Below, one piece after another: positions 1 through 11,490 of a stretch of DNA of 64,000 nt. The stretch covers positions 158,933,523 through 158,997,522 of the forward strand of contig CM066730.1 in assembly GCA_033961575.1 (NCBI GenBank). Direction: 5' to 3'. Every line of letters starts with the position of its first letter. Position 1 is the first letter of the stretch. The translations under genes and the position numbers were made by a program. The notes under the pieces are model-generated. The model had not been told where the DNA came from. It searched no databases and saw nothing but the letters and a program-made list of their open reading frames with translations. Source of the stretch: Aselliscus stoliczkanus. Its lineage: Eukaryota; Chordata; Mammalia; Chiroptera; Hipposideridae.

Positions 1-700
1 ACTGGTCATCCAATAGCCCCAGACAGAAACCTGGAAAGCGTCTTGGCCTCTGCCTTCTCCGCTGCCCAGTCCTGTCTGCCTGCCTCCTAAAATCCCTGAC
101 GCCAGTCCACTTCTCTCCAGTCTCCTGCCACCTCATAGTCCGAGGTCCCCTCGTCTCTCACCTGGACGACTGCAATAATCGCCACTGCTGCTTTTACTCT
201 TGCCCCCGACAATTCATTCTTCACAGAAACCAACAGATTCACAGCCATTCTGACCAGGTCACTCCAAGCTGACTCCTCTTGGCCTCACATGCCACCCCAC
301 ACTGTTCGAGCTCCTGTCACCTGGCCGTTTGTCAGCCCTGTCTCCAGAGCATCTACACATGTCATCCCATCTGCCTGGCGGCTCTTGTCATCCCTTACCC
401 CACCCCACCCCAGCCAGATCTAATTGTGCCCATTCTCCAGCACTCAGCTCAAGCAACACCCATGACTCCAGGGGACAGCCCCTGCTCACCTATCTAGCCC
501 CAGTTCCTTTGCTTTCTTCATGGAACTGTCTTGCTTTATGGGTGCACACTTATTGGCATCGTTACCTTATTGACGCCTGTCTCCTGAAAACTCCAGGAGA
601 GCAGCGACATGTCTAGCTCTGGTCTCCACTGTATACCTAGCACCTGGCAGTGCCCGATGTACAGTAGGCATGCCAGGAATAGTTCATAAATAAATGAAGG
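1..700 (+). mobile_element. L2 LINE relic, sense, with 3' end
   Basis: Typical L2 3' blocks occur in order: TCTCACCTGGACGACTGCAA near 155-175, then a TCTAGC..CACTGTATACCTAGCACCTG stretch, and AATAAATGAA at the end near 690. It is heavily diverged, and all reading frames are broken. Confidence 0.6.
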
Positions 701-812
701 GGTTGCTGTAAGATTATATCAGAGAGTACCTGTAAAAGCATGTGGTACAGTCTCTAGCACAAAGCAGGACCTCAGTTGTTAGCTCATAGCAATAGCTGTT
801 GCTGTTAGAGCT
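690..812 (+). repeat. MIR-like 3' fragment
   Basis: It reads TGTAAAAGCATGTGGTACAG, then CTAGCACAAAGCAGG and a TTGTTAGCTCATAGC tail, resembling the 3' half of MIR. It is short and diverged. Confidence 0.4.
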
Positions 813-841
813 GATCTTGAGCAAGCCTTACCTGATGCCTA

Positions 842-1128
842 AAAGGGGGATGAAAATTGCAAATCACTAAGGTGGTGACTACAAACAGCTGGAGAGAAAT
901 TAGAGAGAGCTGAGGGGGTAGCTGCAGACAGCTGGCAAGGTGACCGTGAACAGCTGGGGTGGAGACTGCAAATGTCTGTGATAACTGTGAACAGTTGGTG
1001 CGCTCCTGAGGATAAGGCTGCAAATAAGTGGGCAGTGACTGCAAATAGCCGGGGTGTAGAACTGCAAACAACTGGGAGTGAGAACAGCAAATAACTGGAG
1101 AGGAGCCTGCAAATTGCTGGGGGGTCAG
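842..1128 (+). repeat. Decayed minisatellite of ~20-30 bp units
   Basis: About ten copies of a motif like CTGCAAACAGCTGGGGTGA recur with spacing of about 20-50 bp (cores near 872, 925, 947, 987, 1019, 1040, 1062, 1087 and 1110). The copies differ at many sites, so the array is old. The open frames on the - strand here are by-products of the repeats. Confidence 0.65.
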
Positions 1129-1299
1129 CATGCGGCACGGCCGGCCCCCTCCCACGCTGGCCCCTGACCCCATCTGGCAGTGCAGTACCCCGGCCCCTGC
1201 ACACCCTCTTCTCTGCAGACACAGCGGGCGAAGGAGACCCCAGAGGGTGCCTCTCATAAGCCCACAAACAAATCTAGTCCACCACCTGTGTCAGGTCAT

Positions 1300-1690
1300 C
1301 TGGGTGACTTCTTTCCACTCCCGTGCTCCGGGCACGCCGCCTTCCCTCAATTTCTCAGGAGGACTGTGCCTCCTCCAGCCACCTGGCCTTTGCATGTGCC
1401 AGTCTCTCCTCCTGGAAGCCCTACCCCTTCCTTCCGATCCTAGTTCCAATATCGTTTTGGTCAGAAGGACTAGATCAGATTCTACTTCTCCACCTTCCTT
1501 CATTTCTTCTTCCTCAAGGAGAACAATGAGTATTATTCCTTCATTGCATCTACCTGTAGGGTGCCCTGATAAATGCCCACCTCCCCTACAAGACTGTAAA
1601 CTTCCAGGGAGCAGAGGCCATGACTCTACTGTATGCTTAGCACCCAGCCCCACGCCTGACACACAGTAGGTGCTTATAAATGTGCCATGG
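1300..1690 (+). mobile_element. L2 LINE 3' fragment, sense
   Basis: It has the L2 3' order: a TGGCCTTTGCATGTGCC block, CTCCTGGAAGCCCT, then AGACTGTAAACTTCCAGGG and CACACAGTAGGTGCTTATAAA at the end. Confidence 0.65.
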
Positions 1691-2160
1691 TGCAAGGATG
1701 GATGGAAGAACTGAAGCAGTGGCTGAGCTGGAATGGGGAGTTCCTAGGAGGCAGGGGCAAAGAAAAGACATAACTCTCATTTATTGAGTACCTACTGTAT
1801 GCCTGGCCTTGGGTTAGGTTACCCTTCAAGTTAGTGCTGATGAATGAACTATTGTGTTTCTCCAGACAGTCAGAAGACTTCAATTCCCACCTTGGCTCAG
1901 CCACAGCTTCACTGTGGGGCCTGGCCTGTGAGGAAGCCTCCTAGGAAAGAACACAGTAGGCCGGCTGGCACTCCACGGTGACAGTCACCCACCCCTGCAC
2001 CTGATTCAGACATAGCAAGGAAGGGGCCACATCTAGGCCCCAGCCTCCCCGCCTTAGCACAGGGCTCCTAGGCCCAAGGACTGTGCCAGCTGTGATAGCC
2101 GGCATCTGGGACTAATATCTCAGGGACTCAGACAACACAGGCACATAAAACAACTAAGAG
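1691..2160. other. Mostly unassigned intron with a short L2/MIR scrap
   Basis: A TTTATTGAGTACCTACTGTATGCC scrap (about 1778-1830) is an antisense L2/MIR end. The rest shows nothing recognisable. Confidence 0.5.
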
Positions 2161-2164
2161 ACAC

Positions 2165-2335
2165 CAAATAATAATACTAGCCAACCCTTAAAGCACTGTC
2201 TCAGTGCTCTAAACCAAAGCTCAGAGAGGTTAAGGCACTTGCCCACAGTCACACAGCTAGTATGTGACAGGGCTGGGCTTTGGACTGAGGCCAGGAGGCT
2301 CCAGAGCCCTGCTCTCCAGCCCTGCATCATAGTCA
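2165..2335 (-). repeat. MIR, antisense
   Basis: The antisense MIR core reads AGCTCAGAGAGGTTAAG, then CACTTGCCCACAGTCACACAG, then GCTAGTATGTGACAGGGCTGG. Confidence 0.7.
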
Positions 2336-3044
2336 GAGACGCACAGGCTCACAGAAGTCCACACACTTGGGGGTTTTCGGAGAAGCCAGCAAATGGCTCC
2401 TATCTTCCTCTTTCCTCCCCTGAAGCACACTTGGACTCTGCCAGCTGAGAGCTCCCCACAAGCCCAAAAAAGGCCTCTCATTCCCGTAGGGCTCCCTCTC
2501 AGATGGATTGGTGTTCCTCTTCTCTCTGCCAGCCAGGCTGGAAATGAGGTTCGGGGAGCAGTGAGCCTGCACTTCCCTGGCATAGTGGTACCACGGGTAT
2601 GAGGGGAGGGCAGGGCTAGTTCTCAGCGGGTCCCTGGCCTGGCATGACAGCTGCTTTGGATGGTAGCCGAAACATCTCCCTGACCTGTCCCATTAATTCA
2701 AAGATACCGTGGGAAACCTGTTAGGGAAAAAACAAACTAGGCCTGCTGGTGCTCTGTAGCAGCGGCCACCCCACCTCCACTGTGCATCCATCCGACACAG
2801 CACGGAAGGGAACTCAGGCAGCCGTGAGCGGCTGGGACCTGCAAGACACAGCAAACCTGGACATCTCATCTGCAGAAGATGGGGTGTGGGGTGGACCAGG
2901 GAACCTGAGCAAACCAGCAGGAGGGATAGGAGCGTGACAGACGAGCGCCTAGAGCAACAGAAATGTGGGGATGAAGTCCAGGAGCTTCCAGAAAAGGGGA
3001 GGTACCTGTGACAGTGGTGCAGACACTGAAGATGGGAGGGTGAG
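2336..3044. other. Unassigned intron
   Basis: GC-moderate sequence. I see no repeat family, exon or regulatory signal that I can support. Confidence 0.4.
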
Positions 3045-3235
3045 GCCGTTGGTCCTGACTCCACTACTTACTGGCGGTGTGACTTTGGGCAAGTTACTTG
3101 ACTCTGTGCTTCAGCTCTTGGGATGTGCTGCCCTCTCTTGGCCTTCGCACATGCTGTTCCCTCTGCACGAAGCACTCTCCCCCCAGTTCTTCTCTTGATT
3201 AATTCCTACAGTGGTGCTAAATAAATATGTTGGGA
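3045..3235 (+). repeat. MIR core abutting an L2 fragment, sense
   Basis: CTTACTGGCGGTGTGACTTT and GGGCAAGTTACTTGACTCTG are the MIR core. They run into TTGGCCTTCGCACATGCTGT and TCCCTCTGCACGAAG, which are L2 3' motifs, and end with TAAATAAATATG. Confidence 0.6.
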
Positions 3236-3354
3236 ATGATTGAAAGAACTACTCACGTGCCGGACATTGGAATCATCCCGTCCAACCTGAGTGCTTCTTG
3301 AAGACCACATTTGGCACATCTCTTCGCACCTGGAAGACACGCCGAGGCGCTGAA

Positions 3355-3550
3355 TGTGATATGGTCAAGAGCACAGGCGCTGTACTCACACTCTCTGGCT
3401 TTTAATCCATCTCCTTCCTTAGTAGCTGTGTGACCTTGAGAAAGTCAGTTAACCTTTCTGTTCCTCAAGCTCCTCATCCACAAAATGGGAATAATAAGAG
3501 TTGCTGGGAGGATAGACAAGCTAATACACTGAAATTGCTTAGAATGAGCT
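3355..3550 (+). repeat. MIR, sense, nearly full length
   Basis: GTAGCTGTGTGACCTTGAGA, AGTCAGTTAACCTTTCTGTT and ATCCACAAAATGGGAATAAT follow the MIR order, ending near AATTGCTTAGAATGAGC. Confidence 0.75.
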
Positions 3551-4384
3551 CTGGGTCAGCCCACTTTGGGAATCATGACTGCCCTAAACCGGCCCCCTTT
3601 GCTCTGTCGACTGTTTCAATAGGTTGTAGAAGAGGCTGTCATTTTCCCCTAATTTAATGTTGATGTCCTTTTATGCCCTAACCACAAACAAACAAAAAAT
3701 GGGAAATGTTTAAAAACAGGAAACACTTGTTGGTTAGGACAGGGCAGGTCTCACGTTTAAGCCCTGGTCAGTGGGCAGGGCCGCCAGTCCCCACCTGGGC
3801 AGCTCTGTTGGCAGTGTCTGCTGCAGCCCCACCCTCAGCCCCACCGGGCCCAGCGCTGTGCAGGGCACTGCAGGCCTGCTAAGCAGGCTCAAAGCCACCA
3901 GGTGCTGAGCTGGCCGGGGTGTTATCAGCCAGATGGCCTGTGAATAAATGCTGGGGTGTGTGTGGGTGGGGGGTTGAGGTGGTGGAAGCCAGGCTGTCCC
4001 TCTCTCTGCCCCTCCACCCTCCATGTGATCTTGGTCCTTGTGTCTGCACTTCCTGATTATCTCTGGTTTCTGGCTGGGAGAAAAGGTCTCCAAACACGGA
4101 TCACTTACCAGGTCCTAATATCCTGCCGGTTCTCCCTAGCCCCCACCTTAGGGACTGGGTCTGCTCTCCATCCTTTCAGCTGCTTGCTGGGCCTGCTTCC
4201 CATCTGGCAACCTCCCCACTCCAAATTGCCCCCAAACTCTAGCAGGAATGTCTTACCAGGTCAGATTGAAGATAGCATCAGCTCCCATCAAGGTTCCAGA
4301 ACGTTTCAGGGCCACGTCCACAAAGATTAGGACTCAGAATCAAGACCAAAAGCCAGTTGTGGACTACTGGGTCCTGCAGACTGG
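3551..4384. other. Unassigned intron
   Basis: A GC-rich, GT/GGGG-punctuated stretch (3945-3975 is GTGTGTGTGGGTGGGG-like). No gene or clear repeat is seen. Short open frames are on both strands and show no splice context. Confidence 0.4.
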
Positions 4385-4880
4385 GTTCATGCCTCTGCCC
4401 CGCCCCCAGACACCAGGCGCCCTCTGCTCTCTGAGCCCCCGCTACACTGGCCTTCCTTGAAGTTCCTGGAATGCACCATGCCTCCTCAGGGCCTTGGCAG
4501 TGCTGTTCCCTCACCTCTGCTGCCCCATCCCCTCATCCTGCAGAGAACTCAAAGGTCCAAATTCAAGAGACCCCCAACGCTAGGGACAGCCCCGCTGCCG
4601 CTCATTCCCATGGTCTCCAGAATCTGTTCTCCATCAACTATATCATCACTTATTTGTTTATTTCTATTTCTATTTGATTAATATCTGTCTTCCCAGCAGA
4701 CTGGAAGCCCCGTGAGGGCAAGGCCTGTATCTACTTCCCTCACGCAGAGGCCAGCCAGGGCTCATTGTGAGCACTTATTTTGAGGCCCCACTGTGCGCCA
4801 CTAGGCATTCAGTTACGCGCAGCAGGTGACATGGTGAATGAGACCAGAAATTTACCTGCCTTGAGGTAAATGGCAGGTGA
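4385..4880. mobile_element. L2 fragments, sense then antisense
   Basis: 4385-4760 has a sense L2 3' block with CAGACTGGAAGCCCCGTGAG and GGCAAGGCCTG. From about 4762 an antisense piece reads GTGAGCACTTATTTTGAGGC and later GGTGAATGAGACCAGAAA. Confidence 0.55.
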
Positions 4881-5829
4881 CCCAGGAGCACAGCAGAGGG
4901 AGAAGCCCCAAACCCGTCTGTGGTGGGGGTCGGGGGAGAGGCTATGGGGAGGAGGGAACGTCTGACTTGAGACTTCCAGTCCCACAGTAATAGGTTCTGT
5001 TTCTTGAGCTTTTATTCCATAGGGTCAGCTGTGTTGAAGGGGTTGGGAAAGGGCTTTTCCCAACAGGCAGAGGGGAGGGCGGGAGCAAAGGCTGGAGGCT
5101 GGGAAGGGTATACACAGGAGCCCTGACCGCTCAGGGGTCCTGCTGCTGCAGGGGGAGCAGGAGAAGGAGCTGAGGGGTCGGTGGTGGCTTGGTTGGGGGG
5201 GCTAGGGTGCATCATGTCGAGGGTTTGGGAGCTAGCCTGAAGATAGCAGTGTGCCACTGAGGGCTAAGTAGGGGGAGCTTTAAAGTGATCACCGTGATGG
5301 AAGGACTGACAGAGGAATTTGCTGGGTGATGATGGGGGTGACTTTGAACATCCCTGGGGCGAGCCTCCTATTTCCACAGGATTCAGTTCTTCCCCAGTCA
5401 TCACTCACCCCCCCCCCCCCCCACACACACACACATTCACACTAACTGGGCTGGCTGCTAATCTGCCCACACCCCACCACCCCTAGGACCAGACTGGGAC
5501 TTCTGTGGCGGGGTCTTTCCTGCCTGTCTCTGCACTGTCAGCACCCTGGACGGGGCCTGGTCCAGAGCCGGTCCATCAGGTTCCCTCCTTCCTCCTTTCC
5601 TTCTTCCTTTCTTTCTAACTTCCTAACTCACTTCATCACCTACCATCCTCCCTCTCTACATCTTTCTTCGAATAATGGCTTGGGTTACGAACTGATTTCT
5701 CTCGTCTGTTTTCCCTGCCTCCCCCCCCCCGCATTATCTGCCACTTTTTTTGCTGGAAAAGCTCTAAACTCAGTGACACTTTGAAGAAGATAAAGGGAGG
5801 GATGGAAAGAATCAGCATCAACTGAACAG
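4881..5829. other. Unassigned intron with simple-sequence patches
   Basis: Includes a C/CA run at 5408-5435, a CTTCCTTTCTTTC-rich patch near 5585-5620 and a second C run near 5722. No gene is seen. Confidence 0.5.
5408..5435 (+). repeat. Poly-C followed by (AC)n
   Basis: Fifteen consecutive C from 5408, then about seven AC units. It is a plain microsatellite and a likely sequencing trouble spot. Confidence 0.9.
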
Positions 5830-5992
5830 CTTTTACACGCCAAGAACTGTGCTAGGAGATTTACATGGATTAATTCATTTAATGTTTAAATCAATCAAAG
5901 AAGGTAGACATTAATTTCATTTTATAAATGAGGACCAACGCAGTGCAAACCTGCCCAGCATCACATTATGGGACAGCCCGAGGCCTCATCAA
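5830..5992 (-). repeat. MIR, antisense
   Basis: CACGCCAAGAACTGTGCTAG, then TTAATTCATTTAATG, then TTTCATTTTATAAATGAGGA follow the antisense MIR order. Confidence 0.65.
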
Positions 5993-5999
5993 GAGCCAG

Positions 6000-6449
6000 T
6001 GGTGGTAGAATGTCTGGCGTTATGATGAAGCAGTGTGTCATGAGCCAGGCGTGATTATCAAAGTAGCAGCCTCACCACATTGGTGTCTTTCCACAATGTC
6101 AGACTTTATTAGAATAAAGCCATGGAACTAGTCCTACTGACTCAGTTTACCATAGGCATTAACCAAGGCTCTGGCCAGAGGCTAGCCTCCAATAGTTGAG
6201 GGAGAGCGGTTTCCCACAAGAGGGTCACACGGGTTTGTAAGCAGTAGGGTTCTTTCTTATGAAAGAAGGATGAGACACAGAGTCCGGTGTTCAGCGAGAG
6301 TCCCTATGGCGCTGGGGTGCGTAGTGTCAGACATCGGGCCTCAGGCTGGGCTAGTGAGACAGTCAGGAGGCGAGGCTTCAAGTGCTTTGTCTGGGACGAG
6401 TGCAGGTGCGGCTCTCAGCTCGTCAGTTGAGGCCTGAGTGATGAGCCAT
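6000..6449. other. Unassigned block left of the SINE
   Basis: Together with 6910-7120 this flank lacks MIR or L2 motifs. Near 6106-6120 it has CTTTATTAGAATAAAGCC, a small palindrome with AATAAA on both strands. It could be part of an LTR or other mid-age element that I cannot name. Confidence 0.3.
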
Positions 6450-6466
6450 CAGGGGGCTCTGATTTT

Positions 6467-6892
6467 TTTTTCAAGATTTTATTGGAGAATTGAGGGAGGG
6501 GAACAGCATTAGGGAATTGGGGAAGGGGAACAGACAAGTTGCTGTCCTTTTGTTCTTCAGTCTAGTTGTGGAGGACGTTGCTTCACTGGCCCATATTGGT
6601 ATCATCATTGCGCTCTTCCCAGGTGAGGCAGATCGGTCACCGGCCTGTGGACGGCCGCACACTGAGGCTTTTGGCAGCTCATGCTGGCTGCCGGCCACTC
6701 ACTGTAGCCTATTGCAGCCCACTGCAGCAGGGTCTGCAGCTGTGGCGTCCAGGGGACTCACAGCAGCCCAGCTCCAGGTGGAGCTGTTGTTCACCATCTT
6801 TGCTTAGAGGGCAGTGTCACTGGCCCTCATATGTGGGATCTGAACTGGGGCTGCTGGCATCCCAAGCCAGCTCTTAACCCCTCGGCCAGCCT
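6467..6892 (-). mobile_element. Long tRNA-derived SINE, antisense
   Basis: A 426-bp element is flanked by a perfect 17-bp target-site duplication CAGGGGGCTCTGATTTT (6450-6466 and 6893-6909). Read on the - strand it starts near 6888 with a tRNA-like head (GGCCGAGGGGTTAAGAGC, GATCCCACATATGAGG). It ends in CCCCAATTCCCTAATG, AATAAAATCTTG and an A run. The internal part is lineage-specific. It resembles the rhinolophoid bat RHIN1 class as I recall it. The head lacks part of the A box (GAGTGGC is shortened). Confidence 0.85.
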
Positions 6893-6909
6893 CAGGGGGC
6901 TCTGATTTT

Positions 6910-8189
6910 ATGCTCGAGACTGGGTGTGGCGCCCCCATCTGCAATCCAGTGAAGCCATCCAGATGGTCACACTCCACCCTGTGTCTGGAGTTATTGGTTA
7001 GGGCGTTCATTGGGTATGCCTTTCACGTGATGCTCTGGTATGACTGTCACTTTGTGACTGACATAGCTGTCAGATTATTAGAGTCCATTTTATGTTCATA
7101 ATTCATGTTCCGTACACAGTGGGAGAGAGATTTTGGAGCAGAGACCTTCCCGGGCCACTCACGTCACACCAGCAGTGATGCCTCCATCCCTCTGCCTGGG
7201 GTCAGGGATGCCTGGTCGACGCCCTGCCCTGAGCCTGGAGCCGACTCCGTCAACTCCTCTGGGTCAGGTGGTAACCCAGGAGGCGGGATGAGTATTCGGC
7301 TCTGGCAGAGCTGCGCAGGTGGTACTGGAGCCGGAGCAGACCTGAGGCTAGAGGCCAGGTCCTAGAGATGTGTGGTGGGGCTAAGGCTACACCCTATACC
7401 ATGGATCCCTGATGGATCCTGAGACCCCCTCTTTCACCAACCGCTCCATTTGGATCCCTGTCACCATGTCCTCAGTCATTTCCTACCTCTGCCCCTATAT
7501 ATATCTCCATATCCCTGTCACAGCCCTCCCCCAGGACTGATATGCTTTTGTTCTGGGCCTCACCATGGCAGATGGAAATCCAGAGCTGTCCCCATCCTGA
7601 ACCAGCTTCCTCCAAAGTCACATCAGTCCATTCTATTCAGGTGAGAAAGCGACCTTGGTCCCTTGGCTCGACATCAAAGGGCCCAGAATTATCAGCAAGT
7701 TGCTTCTGAAAGAGTAGAGAAACGAGAGGCGTGAGGAGATAACTTTTAATTTAAAATACTGTGCCCTCTGCATTCAGATGTCAGGAGGGATCCTGAGTGA
7801 CATTTGCGGAGCTGCCGGGGTGAGCGTGTGAGGTCAAGCGTGCTCATTAGCCATGCTTAGAGGCAGTGGCAGGGGGAGAGGAGAAAAAATCCGTTCTGCC
7901 AACCGGGTCTCTCCCTATCAGGAGGGAAGCAGAGTGCAGGCGCACTTTGGCATCCCTCAGGCAAGGCCATGGCCAGGCACAGAGAGAGCATCGTGGGGTC
8001 ACAGTGGAGCATTGGGGGGATGAGGAGGGGAGAGCCACAGGTGGCTCTTTTAGAGATGGCACGTGTGTGGCATCATCTGTGTTTAGAGAAAACCAGATTT
8101 GGGCTGCCAGGAATTTTATTAGTGAGGGAACCTGGATGACCAGATATTGCGTGGAATTCCCTAACCCATGGACCTTAGATATTTAGGCC

Positions 8190-8192
<3 letters not shown>
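6910..8192. other. Unassigned intron
   Basis: No repeat family or exon is recognised. It has CT-rich patches near 7430-7560. The sequence looks unique. Confidence 0.4.

Positions 8193-8222
<30 letters not shown>
8193..8222 (+). repeat. (GT)15 microsatellite
   Basis: A perfect alternating GT run of 15 units. Confidence 0.95.
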
Positions 8223-8224
<2 letters not shown>

Positions 8225-8254
8225 CTAAAAAGGGGAGGATCCATAGATAAATAA

Positions 8255-8560
8255 GCAAAAGGGTCCATTCATTTATTTAAAAAATATACCTGTTGAGCAA
8301 TTACTATGTACCTGGGACTGTCCTAGGAACTGGGGATATAGCAGTTTATACTCTAATCCAGGAGACAGAAAGTAAATACATGAACTAACACCCGAGCCAT
8401 GTTTGGTGGTTCTGTGTGCCATGGAGAATAAAGCTCAGTAAGGAGAATAGAGAACGTGGACAATAGTGTGGTTGGGTGCATGACCCTAAAGCCATCAGGA
8501 ACTGCTGGTGTAGACAGTAAGTGGATTCTTCCAGTTCATGTGAAGGGTGTCCCTGGATCC
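8255..8560 (-). mobile_element. L2 LINE fragment, antisense
   Basis: GAGCAATTACTATGTACCTG, then GGAACTGGGGATATAGCAG and CTAATCCAGGAGACAGAAAG are the antisense L2 3' end. Confidence 0.7.
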
Positions 8561-9100
8561 ACAGCACCTTTTAAGACAAGTCCGAGGAGTGAGCTGGGTG
8601 CCTCTGGGAGCCAGGCCCACTGGTGACAGGAATGGACTCCAGAGAGAGGCGCGGTCCCCGCCCACCCTCCTTCTTGCACCTACCCCAGTGCCAGGCTCCC
8701 GAAGGGAAGGGTGGAGCTCGCCCAGGCAGGGGCAGGCCGAGTGGAACTCCTTGCCTTGGAAAGTACTTGGCTTCGGATTCACGGGCTGGGTGGATCCAGC
8801 CTCCTCCTCTGTCAGAGCTGAGCTGGCTGGACACACCAGGCCACGCAGCACTGTGTCTGGCTCGCAGTGGCTCACATGGCTGCTCCGTGCATAAAATGCC
8901 CTCCTTGTTTGGCCTGTTAGGGACACTCACCAATAAAAAGTGTGCCAACATCCAAGTATGCTGGTGTGGCGGGGTCAGGTCCCGAGAAGGTCGCTCCTTG
9001 GAGAAGCCCCTCTGATCTCTGGGACTTGGCAGCTTCCCTGTGCCGTGTGGGAGCTGGGTTCTGCCATGGGCCTATGGGCCCTGCTGGCTTTCAAGTTCAT
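8561..9100. other. Unassigned intron
   Basis: GC-rich sequence with overlapping open frames on both strands (up to 143 codons on the - strand). They have no splice context or protein motif and are treated as chance. Confidence 0.45.
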
Positions 9101-9234
9101 GCTCATGTATTTCCCAGTATTTTCCTGAAGGCTGCTTTGTGCTGAGCCCTGTGCCGAGGTGCGCGACACCCAGCCCTCATCTCGGGACGCTCCCAGCCAA
9201 TGGAGGAAATGTGCAAGCAAAGCGCCTCTCCCAC

Positions 9235-9395
9235 TTAGCAGTCCTGTGACCTTGAGCACACTTTTTTTTACCTTCGTTGGATTTCCGTTTCCTCATCTGT
9301 AAAATGAGGATATGTCAGAGGGCCTCCTGGTGCTTCTGCAAGAATTAAATGAGTCACAACCTACAGAGCAGTGAGCACAGCTCGCAGTAAGACTA
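9235..9395 (+). repeat. MIR, sense
   Basis: CTGTGACCTTGAGCACACTT, then TTTCCTCATCTGTAAAATGA and AAGAATTAAATGAGTCAC follow the MIR order. Confidence 0.75.
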
Positions 9396-9929
9396 GCTCC
9401 TCAGGGACACTGGGCCTGATTGGCTCGTGTCTGTTGCGGTCATGCCTGGCCCCGTGCCTGGCCGGGAGAAGCATTCCTAGAAGAAAGGCAGGATGAACGG
9501 ATGGCAGGAGGACTTTCTTCTGCATTATCAGGCTCTGGAGCCACCGGAGATTTGTGGGAGCTCCTGTGACCCCCCCAGACGGTTCCCCCAGGCTGCTGTA
9601 AAGCTTTCACCAACACCGGTCCCTGCAGCCTCTGCATTGTGTATTCGAGTCTTTGATGTACAGGGGATGTTTGCCAAGGGAGAAAAATGTTATTGGACAT
9701 TTTTTGTGGTTGTAAAGATTACTTCTTGATGAAAACACACAAAGAAAGACTTACAAGCCACCCTTAAGGAAGGCAAATGAATGATGTATGTTTACAGTGT
9801 CCCAGCCATTGCTTAGGGCTGTCAGCTCCAACTGGCTCCTCGCAGAAGTGGGGCCAGAGGAAGGGAAGCTGCCGTCGTGGCCACAGACATAAGCAAAGGG
9901 CAGTTCTGTGCTCAAACCCCAGCAGCCCC
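9396..9929. other. Unassigned intron with an L2 scrap
   Basis: About 9445-9500 resembles an L2 end (CCGTGCCTGGCCGGGAGAAG). The rest is unrecognised. Confidence 0.4.
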
Positions 9930-10440
9930 TTATTCTGAACCCTCCCTCGACTCTCTTTGCTTCTCTCAGATTGTCTAAGTTTTTCCTATCAAAGTTTTTC
10001 CTTTTCCTTAAGGTCTGTTCTGGTTACTCCCCTCCTCCCTGAACTGGATGGGCCCTTTTGCTGGGTGCATCTATCTGGAGCATCCACCCCCTGCTCTGGC
10101 ACCATGGTGCTCAGACCCTTCCCAGGAAGGAGTCTTGTCTCCCACCAGATCCTAAGTCCAAAAAGGCCAGCAGGGTTCACAGCCTTCCTCTGGGACCCTG
10201 AGCACAATTCCCTGCTTACAAGAGGCAGGCAAGAAAGGGCTGTGGCCGAGAGAGATAGGGGAATGGCCTTCAGGCTGCACTGCCTCATTGCACTTCACAC
10301 ACCTGTTGCTTCTTCACCTGATCTGGGAGTACCTGTGGGCAGGAACCATGCCTCATTCAACCTAGGACCCCCTCAGGCCTGCAGAGCCTGGGGAAATTTG
10401 TGGAATGAATGAATGGATGAATGAATGAATGAGGGGATGA
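9930..10440 (+). mobile_element. L2 LINE 3' part, sense
   Basis: It ends with GGGCAGGAACCATGCCTCAT, a diverged middle and GGAATGAATGAATGGATGAA, the usual L2 tail. The tail grades into a GAAT-like tetranucleotide run at 10403-10432. Confidence 0.55.
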
Positions 10441-10985
10441 GGGAATAACGAGGCAGATTTTCTGTCTCTTTGCTGACACTCCAAGCCATTGCAGATCCCC
10501 ACCTTCTTTGCCTGGAAGCCCCCTGGCCTCCCAATGGGAAGGATTGTCTCCCTCTTGGCTGGCTATGCTACTTCCTCCTCTGGGTCTGCTTACTGCCCAG
10601 CATTGAGCGTTCTCCTTGCTGCTGCAGAGACACATTGGTGCCCTTGGCTATAAAAATTGTGACCATGCCAGGGTGCCAGGCAATAGGCCCAGAGCATCCT
10701 AAGGCATTCAGTGTGGTCAGGGTGTGGCCCAGCAGGACTGGATTCTGGCCGGGCAGGGCCTGGTGTCTGTTTGAGGAGGGAGTTAGAGGCAGCTGGGCCT
10801 GAGTCAGGAGCAGCGGCTGCGAGCTGGGACTTGGGGTCAGAGGCCAACATTATAGCTAGGCAACCTTGGCTGGATGGCTTCCCCTGTCTGAAGCTCAGCT
10901 TTCTTCTCAGCTTCTGAGTGAGAGGCCTGGCTGGAGCCTCTTGTAGTCCACTAGCTGTGGGGCTCGCCCTTCTGCTCCAGAGCCT
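10441..10985. other. Unassigned intron
   Basis: GC-rich and unique-looking. Overlapping open frames on both strands have no supporting motif. Confidence 0.4.
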
Positions 10986-10989
10986 GTAC

Positions 10990-11490
10990 CTGTACATTGG
11001 CTTCATACTGCCGCTGTGACGACAAATTACTACAAATCTAGTGGCCTCAGACAACGCTAATTTATTCTCGTATAGTTCTGCAGATCAGAAGTCCAAAATC
11101 AGTCTCAGTGGACTAAAGTCAAGGTGTTGGCAGGGCTGGCTCCTTCCGGAGGCTCTAGTGGAGAATCTGTTTCCTTTTTCAGCTCCTGGAGCCCGCCCAC
11201 ATTGCTTAATTTGTGGGCCCTTCCTGGGGTCACTCTAACTTCTTGCTTCCATGGTCATAACTCCAGTACTGACTGACCCCTCCTGTTTCCCTCCTATAAG
11301 GATTAGTGATTTTATTGAACCCACCCAGATCATCAGGATAACCTTCTCCATCTCAAGATCCTTCACTTAATTACACCTGCGACGTCCCTTTTATCCCGCC
11401 AGGTAACATTCATGGGTTCTGGAAATTAGGACATGAACATCTTTGGGCAGGCGTGTGGGGAGCATTGTGAAGCCTACAGCAGTGTGATAA
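10990..11490 (-). mobile_element. MLT1-type LTR (ERVL-MaLR), antisense
   Basis: The order matches antisense MaLR LTRs: GCTGTGACGACAAATTACTA, AGTTCTGCAGATCAGAAGTC, TCAAGGTGTTGGCAGGGCTG, TTATAAGGATTAG-like and TCAAGATCCTTCAC, ending GGGGAGCATTGTGAAGCC. It is a solo LTR relic with no internal retroviral genes. Confidence 0.7.
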
